Assembly: GCF_003205575.1 (NCBI RefSeq)
Contig: NZ_PYBW01000080.1
Coordinates: 1 to 57,618, forward strand
Direction: 5' to 3'
Origin: Streptomyces tateyamensis
GTDB taxonomy: Bacteria > Actinomycetota > Actinomycetes > Streptomycetales > Streptomycetaceae
Length of the DNA stretch: 57,618 nucleotides
In this document: positions 8,564 to 16,675 of the stretch, one piece after another
Layout: each line of letters opens with the position of its first letter
Position numbering within the stretch: position 1 is the first letter of the stretch
Notes under the pieces: model-generated
Told to the model about the DNA's origin: nothing
Database searches by the model: none
What the model saw: only the letters and a program-made list of their open reading frames with translations
Program-made: the position numbers and the translations under genes

Positions 8564-8955
8564 ATGCCCTTCTGCACCCCTGCCCCCGAACCCCCCGACT
8601 GGTCCGCCGCCCGGCAGGAGCTGCGCGACCTCCTCACCGCCGCCGGCTGGGCCCCGGTCCTGATCGCCGACGCCGAGCTCGCGCTGCACGAGCTCTTCGT
8701 CGTGGAAGCACGGCGGCAGCCCCGCGCCCGTCGTCGTGGTCGTGCTCCTCGCCGACGGGGCGCTCCGCACGCTCCGGGTGTCCGTCGCCGACGAGTGCCC
8801 CGCCCTCCCGGAGCAGCGCGCCTGCTCCGCCGACCCGTACGAGCTGTCCGGCCGGGGCCTGCACCTGGTCCGCTCGCTCACCCACCGGTTCGGCGCGGCC
8901 CCGCACGAGCGCGGGGGCAAGACGGGTCTGGTTCGAGCTGGACTCCGCCGCGTGA
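8564..8955 (+). pseudogene. RsbW-like ATP-binding protein, two frameshifts
   Basis: The reading passes through three frames. Frame A (8564-8699) gives MPFCTPAPEPPDWSAARQEL to ALHELFV. Frame B (8700-about 8930) gives WKHGGSPAPVVVVVLLADG, RVSVADECP and LSGRGLHLVRSL. Frame C ends in VWFELDSAA at 8955. Together these make one HATPase_c anti-sigma-like protein of about 130 residues. At about 8698 roughly 5 nt appear to be missing, exactly where the N-box Asn (FVNAWKHG-like) should be, and at about 8928 one extra G occurs in an ACGGG run. Either the gene is dead or the read has errors; the first lesion removes a catalytic residue, favouring real decay. Confidence 0.7.
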
Positions 8956-9212
8956 CCGCCGCCCGCCGCGAGCCGTTCGCGCCGACCGACCCGGCCCTGC
9001 TCGACTACACCGATGCCCAGATCGCCGGCCTGATCCGCGAACTCCAGCAGCGCGGCGAGAAGTTCGGCCTGCGCTGGGGCTCCGCCCGCACCAACGGCGG
9101 CTCGGTCGACGGGCACGCCCTGGTGAAGTTCGGCAACGCCCCCGTGAGCACCCTGCTCAACCTCCTGGCCCTCGTCGGACAAGCGGAGGGGAACGGCACA
9201 TGGGAATCGTGA
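8952..9212 (+). CDS. Small hypothetical protein
   Basis: An 86-residue protein starting at a GTG that overlaps the stop of the ATPase pseudogene (GTGA). It has a helical LLDYTDAQIAGLIRELQQRG segment, then GLRWGSARTNGGSVDGHALV and a hydrophobic tail. Not a family I can name. It overlaps the next small gene by 13 nt. Its placement suggests it was co-translated with the ATPase. Confidence 0.6.
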   Translation: MTAARREPFAPTDPALLDYTDAQIAGLIRELQQRGEKFGLRWGSARTNGGSVDGHALVKFGNAPVSTLLNLLALVGQAEGNGTWES

Positions 9213-9439
9213 TCCCGCTGGTCACCCAGCCAATCCACACCGAGCGCACCACCCTCGCCCACCTGGACGTCGAGTCCGTGCCCGACGCGGCAGTCCAGCT
9301 CCGCGCCGCCGTGGACCTCGACATCCACGTCGGTCCCGCCGAGCAACTCCTCCTCGCCCTCACCCACCAGCAGGCCGACCACCTGGTGCAGGACCTCGGG
9401 GCACGCCTCGGTTACCGCCTCATCGGCATCCGCCGGTGA
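9200..9439 (+). CDS. Small hypothetical protein
   Basis: A 79-residue protein beginning MGIVIPLVTQPIHTERTTLA; acidic, with an alpha/beta appearance and ending RLGYRLIGIRR. The GCGGAGGGG site lies 9 nt before the ATG. Third gene of the coupled series after the ATPase pseudogene. No recognised domain. Confidence 0.6.
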   Translation: MGIVIPLVTQPIHTERTTLAHLDVESVPDAAVQLRAAVDLDIHVGPAEQLLLALTHQQADHLVQDLGARLGYRLIGIRR

Positions 9440-9696
9440 GGCCCGGCACCGAGGACACCCTGATCCTCGCAGCCCTGGCGATCGTCTTCGCCCTCGCCCT
9501 CGCGAGCGTTGCCCTCGGGGTCGTGGCCACCGTCCGACTGACCAAGCCCGACGAGGACACCATGCCCCCGCCGGGCCGACAGTTCACTCCGGTCAGACCT
9601 GCCGCAGCAGCATCCCCGGACGCTCCAGGCAGTCCGCGACGAACCGCAGGAAGCCGCCGGCCGTGCCGCCGTCGCAGACGCGGTGGTCGAAGGTGA
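9436..9696 (+). CDS. Small single-pass membrane protein
   Basis: Starts at a GTG overlapping the previous stop by 4 nt. Residues 8-36 (LILAALAIVFALALASVALG and following) form a transmembrane helix, followed by a short polar segment. The last about 35 residues are low-complexity Arg-rich and overlap the convergent E2 gene by 104 nt, so the true functional part may be just the first 50 residues. Confidence 0.4.
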   Translation: MRPGTEDTLILAALAIVFALALASVALGVVATVRLTKPDEDTMPPPGRQFTPVRPAAAASPDAPGSPRRTAGSRRPCRRRRRGGRR

Positions 9697-10885
9697 ACGA
9701 CAACTGCGTGACCTGACGGACCGCCAGCCGGCCCTCGTGGACCCAGGGCTTGGCGATGATCCGGCCGACGCCGAGCATGGCTGCCTCGGGGTGGTTGAGG
9801 ATCGGGGTGGAGCCGTCGACGCCGAACACGCCGTAGTTGTTCAGCGTGAAAGTGCCGCCGGTCAGTTCCGCCGGAGTGAGCGAGCCGGACCGCGCGGCGG
9901 CGGTCAACCGGCCCAGTTCGGCGCCGAGCTGCTCGGTGGTGAGCTGCTGGGCGTCGCGCACCACCGGGACCACCAGGCCGCGGTCGCTCTGGGCAGCGAA
10001 GCCCAGGTGCACCGCGGGGTGGCGCCGGATCGCGGCCGGTGCGCCGTTGGCGTCCAGGTCCACGCTGGTGTTCAGCTCCGGGTAGCGGGCCAGCGCGGCC
10101 ACGCAGATCCGGGCCAGCAGGGCCAGCAGCGAGACCTTGGGCGCGTCGGCCTGGTTCATCTGGGCCCGGATGGCGAGCAGTTCGGTGGCGTCCGCGTCCA
10201 CCCAGCAGGTGGCGGCCGGGATCTCGTGGTGGCTGCGGGTCAGCTTCTCGGCCACCGTGCGGCGCAGGCCGCGCAGCGGGACGGAGTCGGGGGAGGAAGG
10301 AACCGCCGGGGCGGCCACCGGCACCGCCGCGGTCTCGATCGCCCGGTTCACGTCGGCCCGCATGATCAGCCCGTCCGGCCCGCTGCCGGTCAGTGAGCCC
10401 AGGTCGACCGCGTGCTCGCGCGCCAGCTTGCGCACCAGCGGCGAGATGACGGGTACGACCGCCGGAGCAGCGACCACCGCCGGAGCCACCGCCGGAGCCA
10501 CTGCCGGAGCCGCCGCTGCCGAAGCCGCCACAGCCGTCGCCCCCAGCCGCCGGCGCCGCGCGCCCTTGCCGCCCTCGGCCACGCCGTAGCCCACCAGCGG
10601 GCGCTCCGGCTGCGGGTCCGGCACGTCGGTGCCCGGCTCCGGCGACACCGCCACCGTGACCAGCGGCTGGCCCACCAGCCGTTCCTCGCCCTCCTCGCCG
10701 AACCGCGCGGTGACCACCCCGCCGTAAGGGCAGGGCACCTCCACCACCGCCTTGGCGGTCTCCACCTCCACCACCGGCTGGTCGACCGCGATCACCTCGC
10801 CGACCTCGACCAGCCAGCGCACCACCTCGGCCCCGGTCAGCCCCTCCCCCAGGTCGGGCAGGGTGAACTCGCGCACGATCGGCAT
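9593..10885 (-). CDS. bkdC: Branched-chain 2-oxoacid dehydrogenase E2, dihydrolipoyl acyltransferase
   Basis: A 430-residue E2 core. The N-terminal lipoyl domain has the modified Lys in VETAKAVVEVP at about residue 44. An Ala/Pro/Val-rich linker (about 110-165) is followed by the peripheral subunit-binding domain (SPLVRKLAREHAVDLGSLTG). The C-terminal catalytic domain ends with FTFDHRVCDGGTAGGFLRF, whose His and Asp form the acyltransferase site. It transfers branched acyl groups to CoA, supplying starters for branched fatty acids. The ATG at 10885 or GTG at 10888 follows GGAGG. It is the last gene of the three-gene operon; E3 is not present locally. Confidence 0.9.
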   Translation of the reverse strand: MPIVREFTLPDLGEGLTGAEVVRWLVEVGEVIAVDQPVVEVETAKAVVEVPCPYGGVVTARFGEEGEERLVGQPLVTVAVSPEPGTDVPDPQPERPLVGYGVAEGGKGARRRRLGATAVAASAAAAPAVAPAVAPAVVAAPAVVPVISPLVRKLAREHAVDLGSLTGSGPDGLIMRADVNRAIETAAVPVAAPAVPSSPDSVPLRGLRRTVAEKLTRSHHEIPAATCWVDADATELLAIRAQMNQADAPKVSLLALLARICVAALARYPELNTSVDLDANGAPAAIRRHPAVHLGFAAQSDRGLVVPVVRDAQQLTTEQLGAELGRLTAAARSGSLTPAELTGGTFTLNNYGVFGVDGSTPILNHPEAAMLGVGRIIAKPWVHEGRLAVRQVTQLSFTFDHRVCDGGTAGGFLRFVADCLERPGMLLRQV

Positions 10886-10890
10886 CACCG

Positions 10891-11886
10891 TCACGCCTCC
10901 CACTGCAGCTTGGCGACCGCGTCCAGGATCCGGTCCACACCGGGCAGATGGTGGTGCTCCAGCATCGGCGGGGGGTAGGGGATGTCGAAGCCGGTGACCC
11001 GCAGCACCGGCGCGGCCAGGTGGTGGAAGCACCGCTCGGTGACCCGGGCGGCGATCTCCGCGCCCACCCCGCCGAAGCCGGTGGACTCGTGCACCACCAC
11101 GGCGCGGCCGACCGAGCGGACCACCTCGCAGACCGTGGCGTCGTCGAACGGCACCAGCGAGCGCAGGTCCAGCACCGCCAGGTCCCAGCCCTCGGCGCGG
11201 GCCGCCTCGGCCGCCTCCAGGCAGACCGGCAGCGAGGGGCCGTAGGTGATCAGCACCGCCGAGCGGCCGGTGCGGCGCAGCACCGCACGCCCTACCGGCG
11301 CCACGGCGGCGGCGGTGTCCAGCTCGTCCTTGGACCAGTAGAGCCGCTTGGGCTCCAGGAAGACCACCGGGTCGTCGGAGGCGATCGAGGCGCGCAGCAG
11401 CCCGTAGGCGTCGCCCACCGTGGCCGGCGTGACCACGTGCAGGCCGGGGGTGCTCGCGTAGTACGCCTCGGAGGAGTCGCTGTGGTGCTCGACCCCGCCG
11501 ATCCCGCCGCCGTACGGCACCCGGACGGTGATCGGCAGCGCCAGCCTGCCGGCCGTGCGGTTGCGCATCTTCGCGACGTGCGAGACCAGTTGCTCCATCG
11601 CGGGGTAGGCGAAGGCGTCGAACTGCATCTCCACCACCGGGCGCAGGCCGTACATCGCCATGCCGATCGCGGTGCCCAGGATGCCGGCCTCGGCCAGCGG
11701 GGTGTCCAGGCAGCGGTCGGCGCCGAACTCGGCGGCCAGGCCGTCGGTGATCCGGAAGACGCCGCCGAGCTGGCCGACGTCCTCGCCCAGCAGGTGCACG
11801 GTCGGGTCCTCGCGCATCGTGTCCCGCAGCGCGCTGTTGAGCGCCTGGGCCATGGTGGCGGTGCGGGTTTCGGTCACCAGGCTCAC
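10891..11886 (-). CDS. bkdB: 2-oxoacid dehydrogenase E1 component, beta subunit
   Basis: A 331-residue transketolase-like E1beta. Signature features are LGEDVGQLGGVFRIT near residue 32, TPLAEAGILGTAIGMAMYGLRPV, PYGGGIGG with the EHHSDSSEAYY region (where E1beta catalytic His lies), and a C-terminal transketolase domain with DLRSLVPFD and VVVHEST. It starts at a GTG that overlaps the E1alpha stop (GTGA), so E1alpha and E1beta are translationally coupled as expected for a heterotetramer. Branched-chain specificity rather than pyruvate is inferred from the separate alpha/beta subunits and the Lrp neighbour. Confidence 0.92.
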   Translation of the reverse strand: MSLVTETRTATMAQALNSALRDTMREDPTVHLLGEDVGQLGGVFRITDGLAAEFGADRCLDTPLAEAGILGTAIGMAMYGLRPVVEMQFDAFAYPAMEQLVSHVAKMRNRTAGRLALPITVRVPYGGGIGGVEHHSDSSEAYYASTPGLHVVTPATVGDAYGLLRASIASDDPVVFLEPKRLYWSKDELDTAAAVAPVGRAVLRRTGRSAVLITYGPSLPVCLEAAEAARAEGWDLAVLDLRSLVPFDDATVCEVVRSVGRAVVVHESTGFGGVGAEIAARVTERCFHHLAAPVLRVTGFDIPYPPPMLEHHHLPGVDRILDAVAKLQWEA

Positions 11887-13016
11887 TGCTCCGCCTCCGC
11901 CGCCAGCTCGGCCGCCAGCTGCTCGGCCTGCTCGCGAAGTTGACTGGTCGGTTCGGCGTACACGTGGGCGAAGAGCGAGGCCGGGTCCAGGGTGGGCTCG
12001 GCGTGGAACTCGGTGCGCATCCGGGCGGCCAACTGCTCGCCCTCGGCGGTGGCCGCGGCCACCGCCGCGTCGTCCAGCAGGCCGGCGGCGCGCAGCTCAC
12101 GCTCCATCAGCAGGATCGGGTCGTGCTGCTGCCAGGCCGTCACCTCCTCGCCCTGCCGGTAGCGGGTGGCGTCGTCGGCGTTGGTGTGCGCCTCCAGCCG
12201 GTAGGTGAGCGCCTCCACCAGGGTCGGTCCGCCGCCGGACCGGGCCCGCTCCACCGCCTCGGCGAGCACCGTGTGCACCGCGACCGCGTCGTTGCCGTCC
12301 ACCAGCCGGCCCGGCATCCCGTAGCCGACGGCCTTGTGGGCCAGGCTCGGGGCGGCGGACTGCTTGGTCAGCGGGACCGAGATCGCGTAGCCGTTGTTCT
12401 GCACCAGGAAGACCACCGGCGCTTTCAGCACCGCGGCGAAGTTCAGCGCCTCGTGGAAGTCGCCCTCACTGGTGCCGCCGTCGCCGAGCATGGCCAGCGC
12501 CACCGCCGGCTCGCCGCGCAGCCGGGCCGCGTGCGCCAGGCCGACCGCGTGCGGGGCCTGGGTGGCCAGCGGGGTGCAGAGCGGGGCGGTCCGGGTGGCC
12601 TTCGGGTCGTAGCCGGTGTGCGCGCTGCCGCGCAGCAGGGTCAGCGCCTCCAGCGGGTCGACCCCGCGGCCGACCACGGCGAGGGTGTCGCGGTAGCTGG
12701 GGAAGAGCCAGTCGTCCTCGCCCAGCACCATGGCCGCGGCCACCTCGCAGGCCTCCTGGCCGGTGGAGGAGGGGTAGACGGCCAGCCTGCCCTGCTTGGT
12801 CAGCGTGGTGGCCTGCTGGTTGTAGCGGCGGCCGACCACCAGGCGGCGGTACAGCTCGCGCAGCAGCGCGGGCCGGTACCCGGCCAGCTCGGGGGTGCCG
12901 AGCACCCGCACCGGGGCGGGGTCGGGCAGGAGGGGCGCGGGATCGGTCCGCGGCGCGGTCGCGCCGGGCAGCCAGCCTGGTACCGGCGCGGTCGGCCGGT
13001 GGTCGAGGACGGTCAT
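11883..13016 (-). CDS. bkdA: 2-oxoacid dehydrogenase E1 component, alpha subunit
   Basis: A 377-residue ThDP-dependent E1alpha. The N-terminal 45 residues are Pro-rich. Core motifs are YPSSTGQEACEVAAAM, LFPSYRD, the ThDP/Mg motif GDGGTSEGDFHEALNFA (GDG to N) at about residues 180-196, VQNNGYAIS, and YRLEAHTNADD with the phosphorylation-loop region. The ATG at 13016 has GGAGGTG at ideal spacing. It is the first gene of the bkd operon, divergent from the Lrp-type regulator; the palindrome at 13077-13094 sits in its promoter region. Confidence 0.92.
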   Translation of the reverse strand: MTVLDHRPTAPVPGWLPGATAPRTDPAPLLPDPAPVRVLGTPELAGYRPALLRELYRRLVVGRRYNQQATTLTKQGRLAVYPSSTGQEACEVAAAMVLGEDDWLFPSYRDTLAVVGRGVDPLEALTLLRGSAHTGYDPKATRTAPLCTPLATQAPHAVGLAHAARLRGEPAVALAMLGDGGTSEGDFHEALNFAAVLKAPVVFLVQNNGYAISVPLTKQSAAPSLAHKAVGYGMPGRLVDGNDAVAVHTVLAEAVERARSGGGPTLVEALTYRLEAHTNADDATRYRQGEEVTAWQQHDPILLMERELRAAGLLDDAAVAAATAEGEQLAARMRTEFHAEPTLDPASLFAHVYAEPTSQLREQAEQLAAELAAEAEQ

Positions 13017-13076
13017 CGGGCACCTCCAAGGGGTGGGGAGGGCAGCAGGAGCAGCAGGAACTGGGGGATTGCCTCC

Positions 13077-13094
13077 CAACCGATTGTTCGGTTG
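13077..13094. promoter_or_regulatory. Palindromic operator in front of the bkd operon
   Basis: CAACCGA-TTGT-TCGGTTG has perfect 7-bp arms around a 4-bp centre and lies 61 bp upstream of the E1alpha start. Its core ACCGATNGTTCGGT also occurs before paaN at 14407-14420, so one regulator, most simply the neighbouring TetR protein, may bind both. Confidence 0.65.
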
Positions 13095-13193
13095 TCTTTT
13101 CATTGTGGCCACAGCACGGTGAAGGTGCTGGACATTCGGCCGCTCCGGCAGTCTGCTGAAAGCAGCACGTCCATCATCGGAGGGCTTGGGCAC

Positions 13194-13751
13194 ATGGGCG
13201 CTGAACAAATGGCCACAGCGGCGGCCGGGCGGGTCGCGCTGCCGGCCCAGGGCGCGCACCCCGTGCCGCATCCGGTGACCCAGCAGTCCCCGGCGCCCCA
13301 CCCGGACCGCAGCCTGGACCGGGTCGACCGGTCGATCCTGCGGCTGCTCCAGCAGGACGGCCGGGCCTCGATCCGCTCGGTCGCCGAACGGGTGCACGTC
13401 TCGCGGGCCAACGCCTACGCCCGGATCGCCCGGATGATGGAGGACGGGGTGATCCGCGGCTTCACCGCCCGGGTCGACCACGAACGAGCCGGGCAGAGTG
13501 CGACCGCCTACGTCACCCTGAAGATCGTGCAGAACTCCTGGCGGAGCGTGCGCGAGCAGCTGCTGGAGCTGCCGGGGGTGGCGCACATCGCTCTGGTGGG
13601 GGGCGAGTTCGACGTACTGATGCTGGTGCACACGGCGGACAACCGGGCGCTGCGCGAGCTGGTGCTGGGCAGCGTGCAGTCGATCCCTGGGGTGCTGTCC
13701 ACCCAGACCCTGCTGGTCTTCGAGGAGACCGACCGGGTGCCGCCGGCCTGA
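13194..13751 (+). CDS. Lrp/AsnC-family regulator (BkdR-like)
   Basis: A 185-residue protein. After a 40-residue Ala/Pro/His-rich extension comes the AsnC helix-turn-helix (LDRVDRSILRLLQQDGRASI, then RSVAERVHVSRANAYARIARM) at about residues 44-90, followed by the RAM ligand-binding domain (AYVTLKIVQ, VAHIALVGGEFDVLMLVHT, SIPGVLSTQT). Lrp-type regulators beside bkd genes sense branched-chain amino or keto acids and control the operon; this is the obvious target here. GGAGGG lies 9 nt before the ATG at 13194; ATG 13209 is possible. Convergent with the TetR gene after 15 nt. Confidence 0.9.
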   Translation: MGAEQMATAAAGRVALPAQGAHPVPHPVTQQSPAPHPDRSLDRVDRSILRLLQQDGRASIRSVAERVHVSRANAYARIARMMEDGVIRGFTARVDHERAGQSATAYVTLKIVQNSWRSVREQLLELPGVAHIALVGGEFDVLMLVHTADNRALRELVLGSVQSIPGVLSTQTLLVFEETDRVPPA

Positions 13752-13766
13752 GCCGTGGGGTGGGCC

Positions 13767-14348
13767 CTACGCCCGCAGCCCGTCGAAGGCCAGCCGGACC
13801 ACGGCCTCGGCCACCCCGTCGGCCTGCGGCGAGCCCGGGCGGTACCACTCCACGATCGAGTTGATCATGCCGAACAGCAGCCGGGTGGCCAGCCGCGGCT
13901 CCACCTGCGCGCGCAGCTCGCCGGCGGCCACCGCCTCCCGGACCAGCTCGGCCACCCGGTGGTCGAAGTCGCGCCGCCGCTCCAGCGCCCACTGCTCGGT
14001 GCCGGTGTTGCCGCGCACCCGCAGCAGCAGGGTCACGTAGGGCAGTTCGGTCAGCAGCACCTCGGTGGTGCGGCGCACCACGTGCTCCAGCCGGTCCACC
14101 GGCCGCCCGGAGGTGGCGGCCGGCTCGTCCAGGGTCCCGAACAGCCCGTCCAGCGCCCGCCCGACCGCCAGCCGCAGCAGCTCCTCCTTGCCGCGCACGT
14201 GGTGGTAGATCGAGGACTTGGAGATGCCGGCCGCCCGGGACAGGTCCTCCATCGAGGTCCCGTCGTAGCCGCGCGCGTTGAAGACCTGCACCGTCACCGC
14301 GAGCAGCGATTCGACGGTGTACGTGGTGCGGTTCGGGGTGTCGGCCAT
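13767..14348 (-). CDS. TetR-family regulator (PaaR-like)
   Basis: A 193-residue TetR repressor. The DNA-binding helix-turn-helix is at residues 14-55 (VQVFNARGYDGTSMEDLSRA, then AGISKSSIYHHVRGKEELL). The C-terminal ligand domain has NTGTEQWALERRRDFDHRV and FGMINSIVEWYRPGSP, a pattern shared by regulators of CoA-linked aromatic and fatty acid catabolism. It is divergent from paaN with a palindromic operator between them, so autoregulation plus paaN control is likely. A matching site before the bkd operon suggests a wider regulon. Confidence 0.88.
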   Translation of the reverse strand: MADTPNRTTYTVESLLAVTVQVFNARGYDGTSMEDLSRAAGISKSSIYHHVRGKEELLRLAVGRALDGLFGTLDEPAATSGRPVDRLEHVVRRTTEVLLTELPYVTLLLRVRGNTGTEQWALERRRDFDHRVAELVREAVAAGELRAQVEPRLATRLLFGMINSIVEWYRPGSPQADGVAEAVVRLAFDGLRA

Positions 14349-14398
14349 ACCCCTGAGTATCCCCGGCCGGTCGGGCGGCCTTCATCCGGGCGGCACTC

Positions 14399-14426
14399 TT
14401 GACCCGACCGATCGTTCGGTTACGCT
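14399..14426 (+). promoter_or_regulatory. paaN promoter with embedded TetR-type operator
   Basis: A -35-like TTGACC (14399-14404), a 16-bp spacer and a -10-like TACGCT (14421-14426) point toward paaN. The spacer contains the near-perfect palindrome CCGACCGATCGTTCGG (14404-14419, 14 of 16 positions symmetric). A repressor bound here would block RNA polymerase directly. Confidence 0.6.
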
Positions 14427-14471
14427 GAGGAGCGTCAGGCACTGGACTGCCGTAACCGCTAGGAGCGCCGC

Positions 14472-16154
14472 ATGGCCGCCGTCGACGAACTGATCGAGCG
14501 TCACCAGGAGACCCTGTCCCGCGCGCTGACCGCGCTCACCGAGCGGGACTACTGGTCGCCCTACCCCGAGTTCCCCAAGGCCTACGGCGAGGGCGCGCCG
14601 GCCGAGGCCAAGGCGGCCTTCGAGGCGCTGCTCGGCACCACCTTCGAGCTGCCCGGCCAGCCGGCCGCCGGCGAGCCGGTGGCCACCGAGGCCTCCCCCT
14701 TCGGCATCGAGCTGGGCATCAGCTACCCGCGCGCCGACGTGGACGAGCTGCTCACCGCCGCCGCGGCCGCCCGGGCCGGCTGGGCGGCGGCCACCCCGCT
14801 CGCCCGCGCCGCGGTCTGCCTCGAGGTGCTGGCCCGGATCAACGCCCGCTCGCACGAGATGGCGCTGGCCGTCCAGCACACCACCGGACAGGCGGCGGCG
14901 ATGGCCTTCCAGGCCGGCGGCCCGCACGCCCAGGACCGCGGTCTGGAGGCGGTGGCCTACGCCTACGCCGAGCAGGCCAAGCTGCCCGCCACCGCGAGCT
15001 GGACCAAGCCGCAGGGCAAGCGCGACCCGCTGGTGCTGACCAAGGAGTTCATCACGGTCCCGCGCGGCACCGCGCTGGTGATCGGCTGCAACACCTTCCC
15101 GACCTGGAACGGCTACCCGGGCCTGTTCGCCTCGCTGGCCACCGGCAACCCGGTGGTGGTCAAGCCGCACCCGCGCGCGGTGCTGCCGCTGGCGATCACC
15201 GTGCGGATCGCCCGCGACGTGCTGGCCGAGTACGGCTTCGACCCGAACACCGTCACCCTGGCCGCCGAGCGGGACCGCGAGGGCATCGCCAAGACCCTCG
15301 CCCTCCACCCGGACGTGCGGATCATCGACTACACCGGCTCCACCGAGTTCGGCGTCTGGCTCGAGGAGAACGCTAAGCAGGCCCTGGTCTACACCGAGAA
15401 GGCCGGCGTCAACATCGTCGTGGTCGACTCGACCGACGACTACCGGGGCATGCTGAACAACCTGGCCTTCGCCCTGTCGCTGTACACCGGCCAGATGTGC
15501 ACCACCCCGCAGAACCTGCTGATCCCGCGCACCGGCATCAGCACCGACCAGGGGGACAAGTCCTACGACGAGGTGGTGGCCGACCTGGCCGCCGCGATCG
15601 AGGGCCTGCTCGGGGACGACGCGCGGGCCGCGGCGATCCTGGGCGCCGTGGTCAACCCGGGGGTGCTGCAGCGCAGCGCGGCCGCCGCCGGCGGCGAGTA
15701 CGGCGACCTGGCGCTGGCCCCGCGGGTGGTGGAGTCGGCCGAGTTCCCCGGGGCCACCATCCGCACCCCCGCGCTGATCAAGGTCGAGGCGCACAAGCCG
15801 GACGACCGGGCGCACTTCCTCACCGAGTGCTTCGGCCCGGTCTACTTCGCCGTCGCGGTGGACTCCACCACCGACGCGGTGGACCTGCTGCGCCAGAGCG
15901 TCACCGAGCACGGCGCGATGACGGCCACCGGCTACACCACCTCGCCCGCGGTCGAGCACGAGCTGGTGCAGGCCTGCCTGGACACCGGGGTCTGCCTCTC
16001 GCTCAACCTGACCGGCGGGGTCTACCCGAACCAGACCGCAGCCTTCTCCGACCTGCACGGCACCGGCGCCAACCCGGCCGCCAACTCCGCGTACACCGAC
16101 GCCGCCTTCGTGGCCAACCGGTTCCGCGTGGTGGAGGTCCGCCGCCCGGCCTGA
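14472..16154 (+). CDS. paaN: Phenylacetic acid degradation protein PaaN (aldehyde dehydrogenase family)
   Basis: A 560-residue ALDH-fold protein matching actinobacterial PaaN. Visible elements are an N-terminal about 70-residue extension starting MAAVDELIERHQETLSRAL, the NAD-binding Rossmann region with GCNTFPTWNGYPGLFASLATG and NPVVVKPHP, the glycine motif DYTGSTEFG, and the presumed catalytic Cys in SLYTGQMCTTPQN at about residue 345. AGGAG stands 7 nt before the ATG. Such proteins oxidise the ring-opened semialdehyde in the phenylacetyl-CoA pathway, though no other paa gene is adjacent, so the substrate here is inferred. A strong hairpin follows it. Confidence 0.9.
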   Translation: MAAVDELIERHQETLSRALTALTERDYWSPYPEFPKAYGEGAPAEAKAAFEALLGTTFELPGQPAAGEPVATEASPFGIELGISYPRADVDELLTAAAAARAGWAAATPLARAAVCLEVLARINARSHEMALAVQHTTGQAAAMAFQAGGPHAQDRGLEAVAYAYAEQAKLPATASWTKPQGKRDPLVLTKEFITVPRGTALVIGCNTFPTWNGYPGLFASLATGNPVVVKPHPRAVLPLAITVRIARDVLAEYGFDPNTVTLAAERDREGIAKTLALHPDVRIIDYTGSTEFGVWLEENAKQALVYTEKAGVNIVVVDSTDDYRGMLNNLAFALSLYTGQMCTTPQNLLIPRTGISTDQGDKSYDEVVADLAAAIEGLLGDDARAAAILGAVVNPGVLQRSAAAAGGEYGDLALAPRVVESAEFPGATIRTPALIKVEAHKPDDRAHFLTECFGPVYFAVAVDSTTDAVDLLRQSVTEHGAMTATGYTTSPAVEHELVQACLDTGVCLSLNLTGGVYPNQTAAFSDLHGTGANPAANSAYTDAAFVANRFRVVEVRRPA

Positions 16155-16168
16155 CGCACCGTGCGCGC

Positions 16169-16214
16169 CCGGGCGGGCCGGCCGGCGGGGAATCCTGTTG
16201 GCCGGCCCGCCCGG
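16169..16214 (+). terminator. Terminator after paaN
   Basis: Perfect 15-bp arms (CCGGGCGGGCCGGCC at 16169-16183, complement at 16200-16214) with a 16-nt loop, 14 nt after the paaN stop. It separates paaN from the GNAT gene. Confidence 0.75.
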
Positions 16215-16232
16215 CTCTGCTTGGATCGCTGG

Positions 16233-16667
16233 ATGATCACGATCGAGAAGCTCACCCCCGCCGACCGGCCGGCCTGGGAGCAGCTGTTCCGCGGCTACCT
16301 GGACTTCTACCGGCGGACCGAGCCGGCCGAGACCTTCGACCGGTCCTGGGCGGGCTTCCAGGCCGATGACCGGATCCACGCGCTGGGCGCCAAGCTGGAC
16401 GGCCGGCTGGTCGGCCTCACCCACTTCCTGGTGCACGCCAACACCTCGGGCCCGGACGTCTGCTACCTGCAGGACCTGTTCACCGCGCCCGAGGCCCGCG
16501 GCCAGGGGGTGGCCCGGGCGCTGATCGAGGCGGTGGCCGAGTTCGCCCGCGAGCGCGAGTGCCTGCGGGTCTACTGGATGACCCACGAGACCAACGCGAC
16601 CGCCCGGCTGCTCTACGACCGGCTGGCCGACAACCGCGGCTTCATCCGCTACCAGATCGAACTGTAG
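16233..16667 (+). CDS. GNAT-family N-acetyltransferase
   Basis: A 144-residue single GNAT domain. Motif A, which binds acetyl-CoA pyrophosphate, reads YLQDLFTAPEARGQGVARAL (residues about 77-96, with the R-G-Q-G-x-A core). Motif B is the C-terminal LRVYWMTHETNATARLLYDRL. The ATG at 16233 gives MITIEKLTPAD; an in-frame GTG at 16161 lies inside the terminator stem and is unlikely. Acceptor substrate unknown. Convergent with the hexapeptide acetyltransferase gene, 8 nt apart. Confidence 0.9.
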   Translation: MITIEKLTPADRPAWEQLFRGYLDFYRRTEPAETFDRSWAGFQADDRIHALGAKLDGRLVGLTHFLVHANTSGPDVCYLQDLFTAPEARGQGVARALIEAVAEFARERECLRVYWMTHETNATARLLYDRLADNRGFIRYQIEL

Positions 16668-16675
16668 GGACACCC

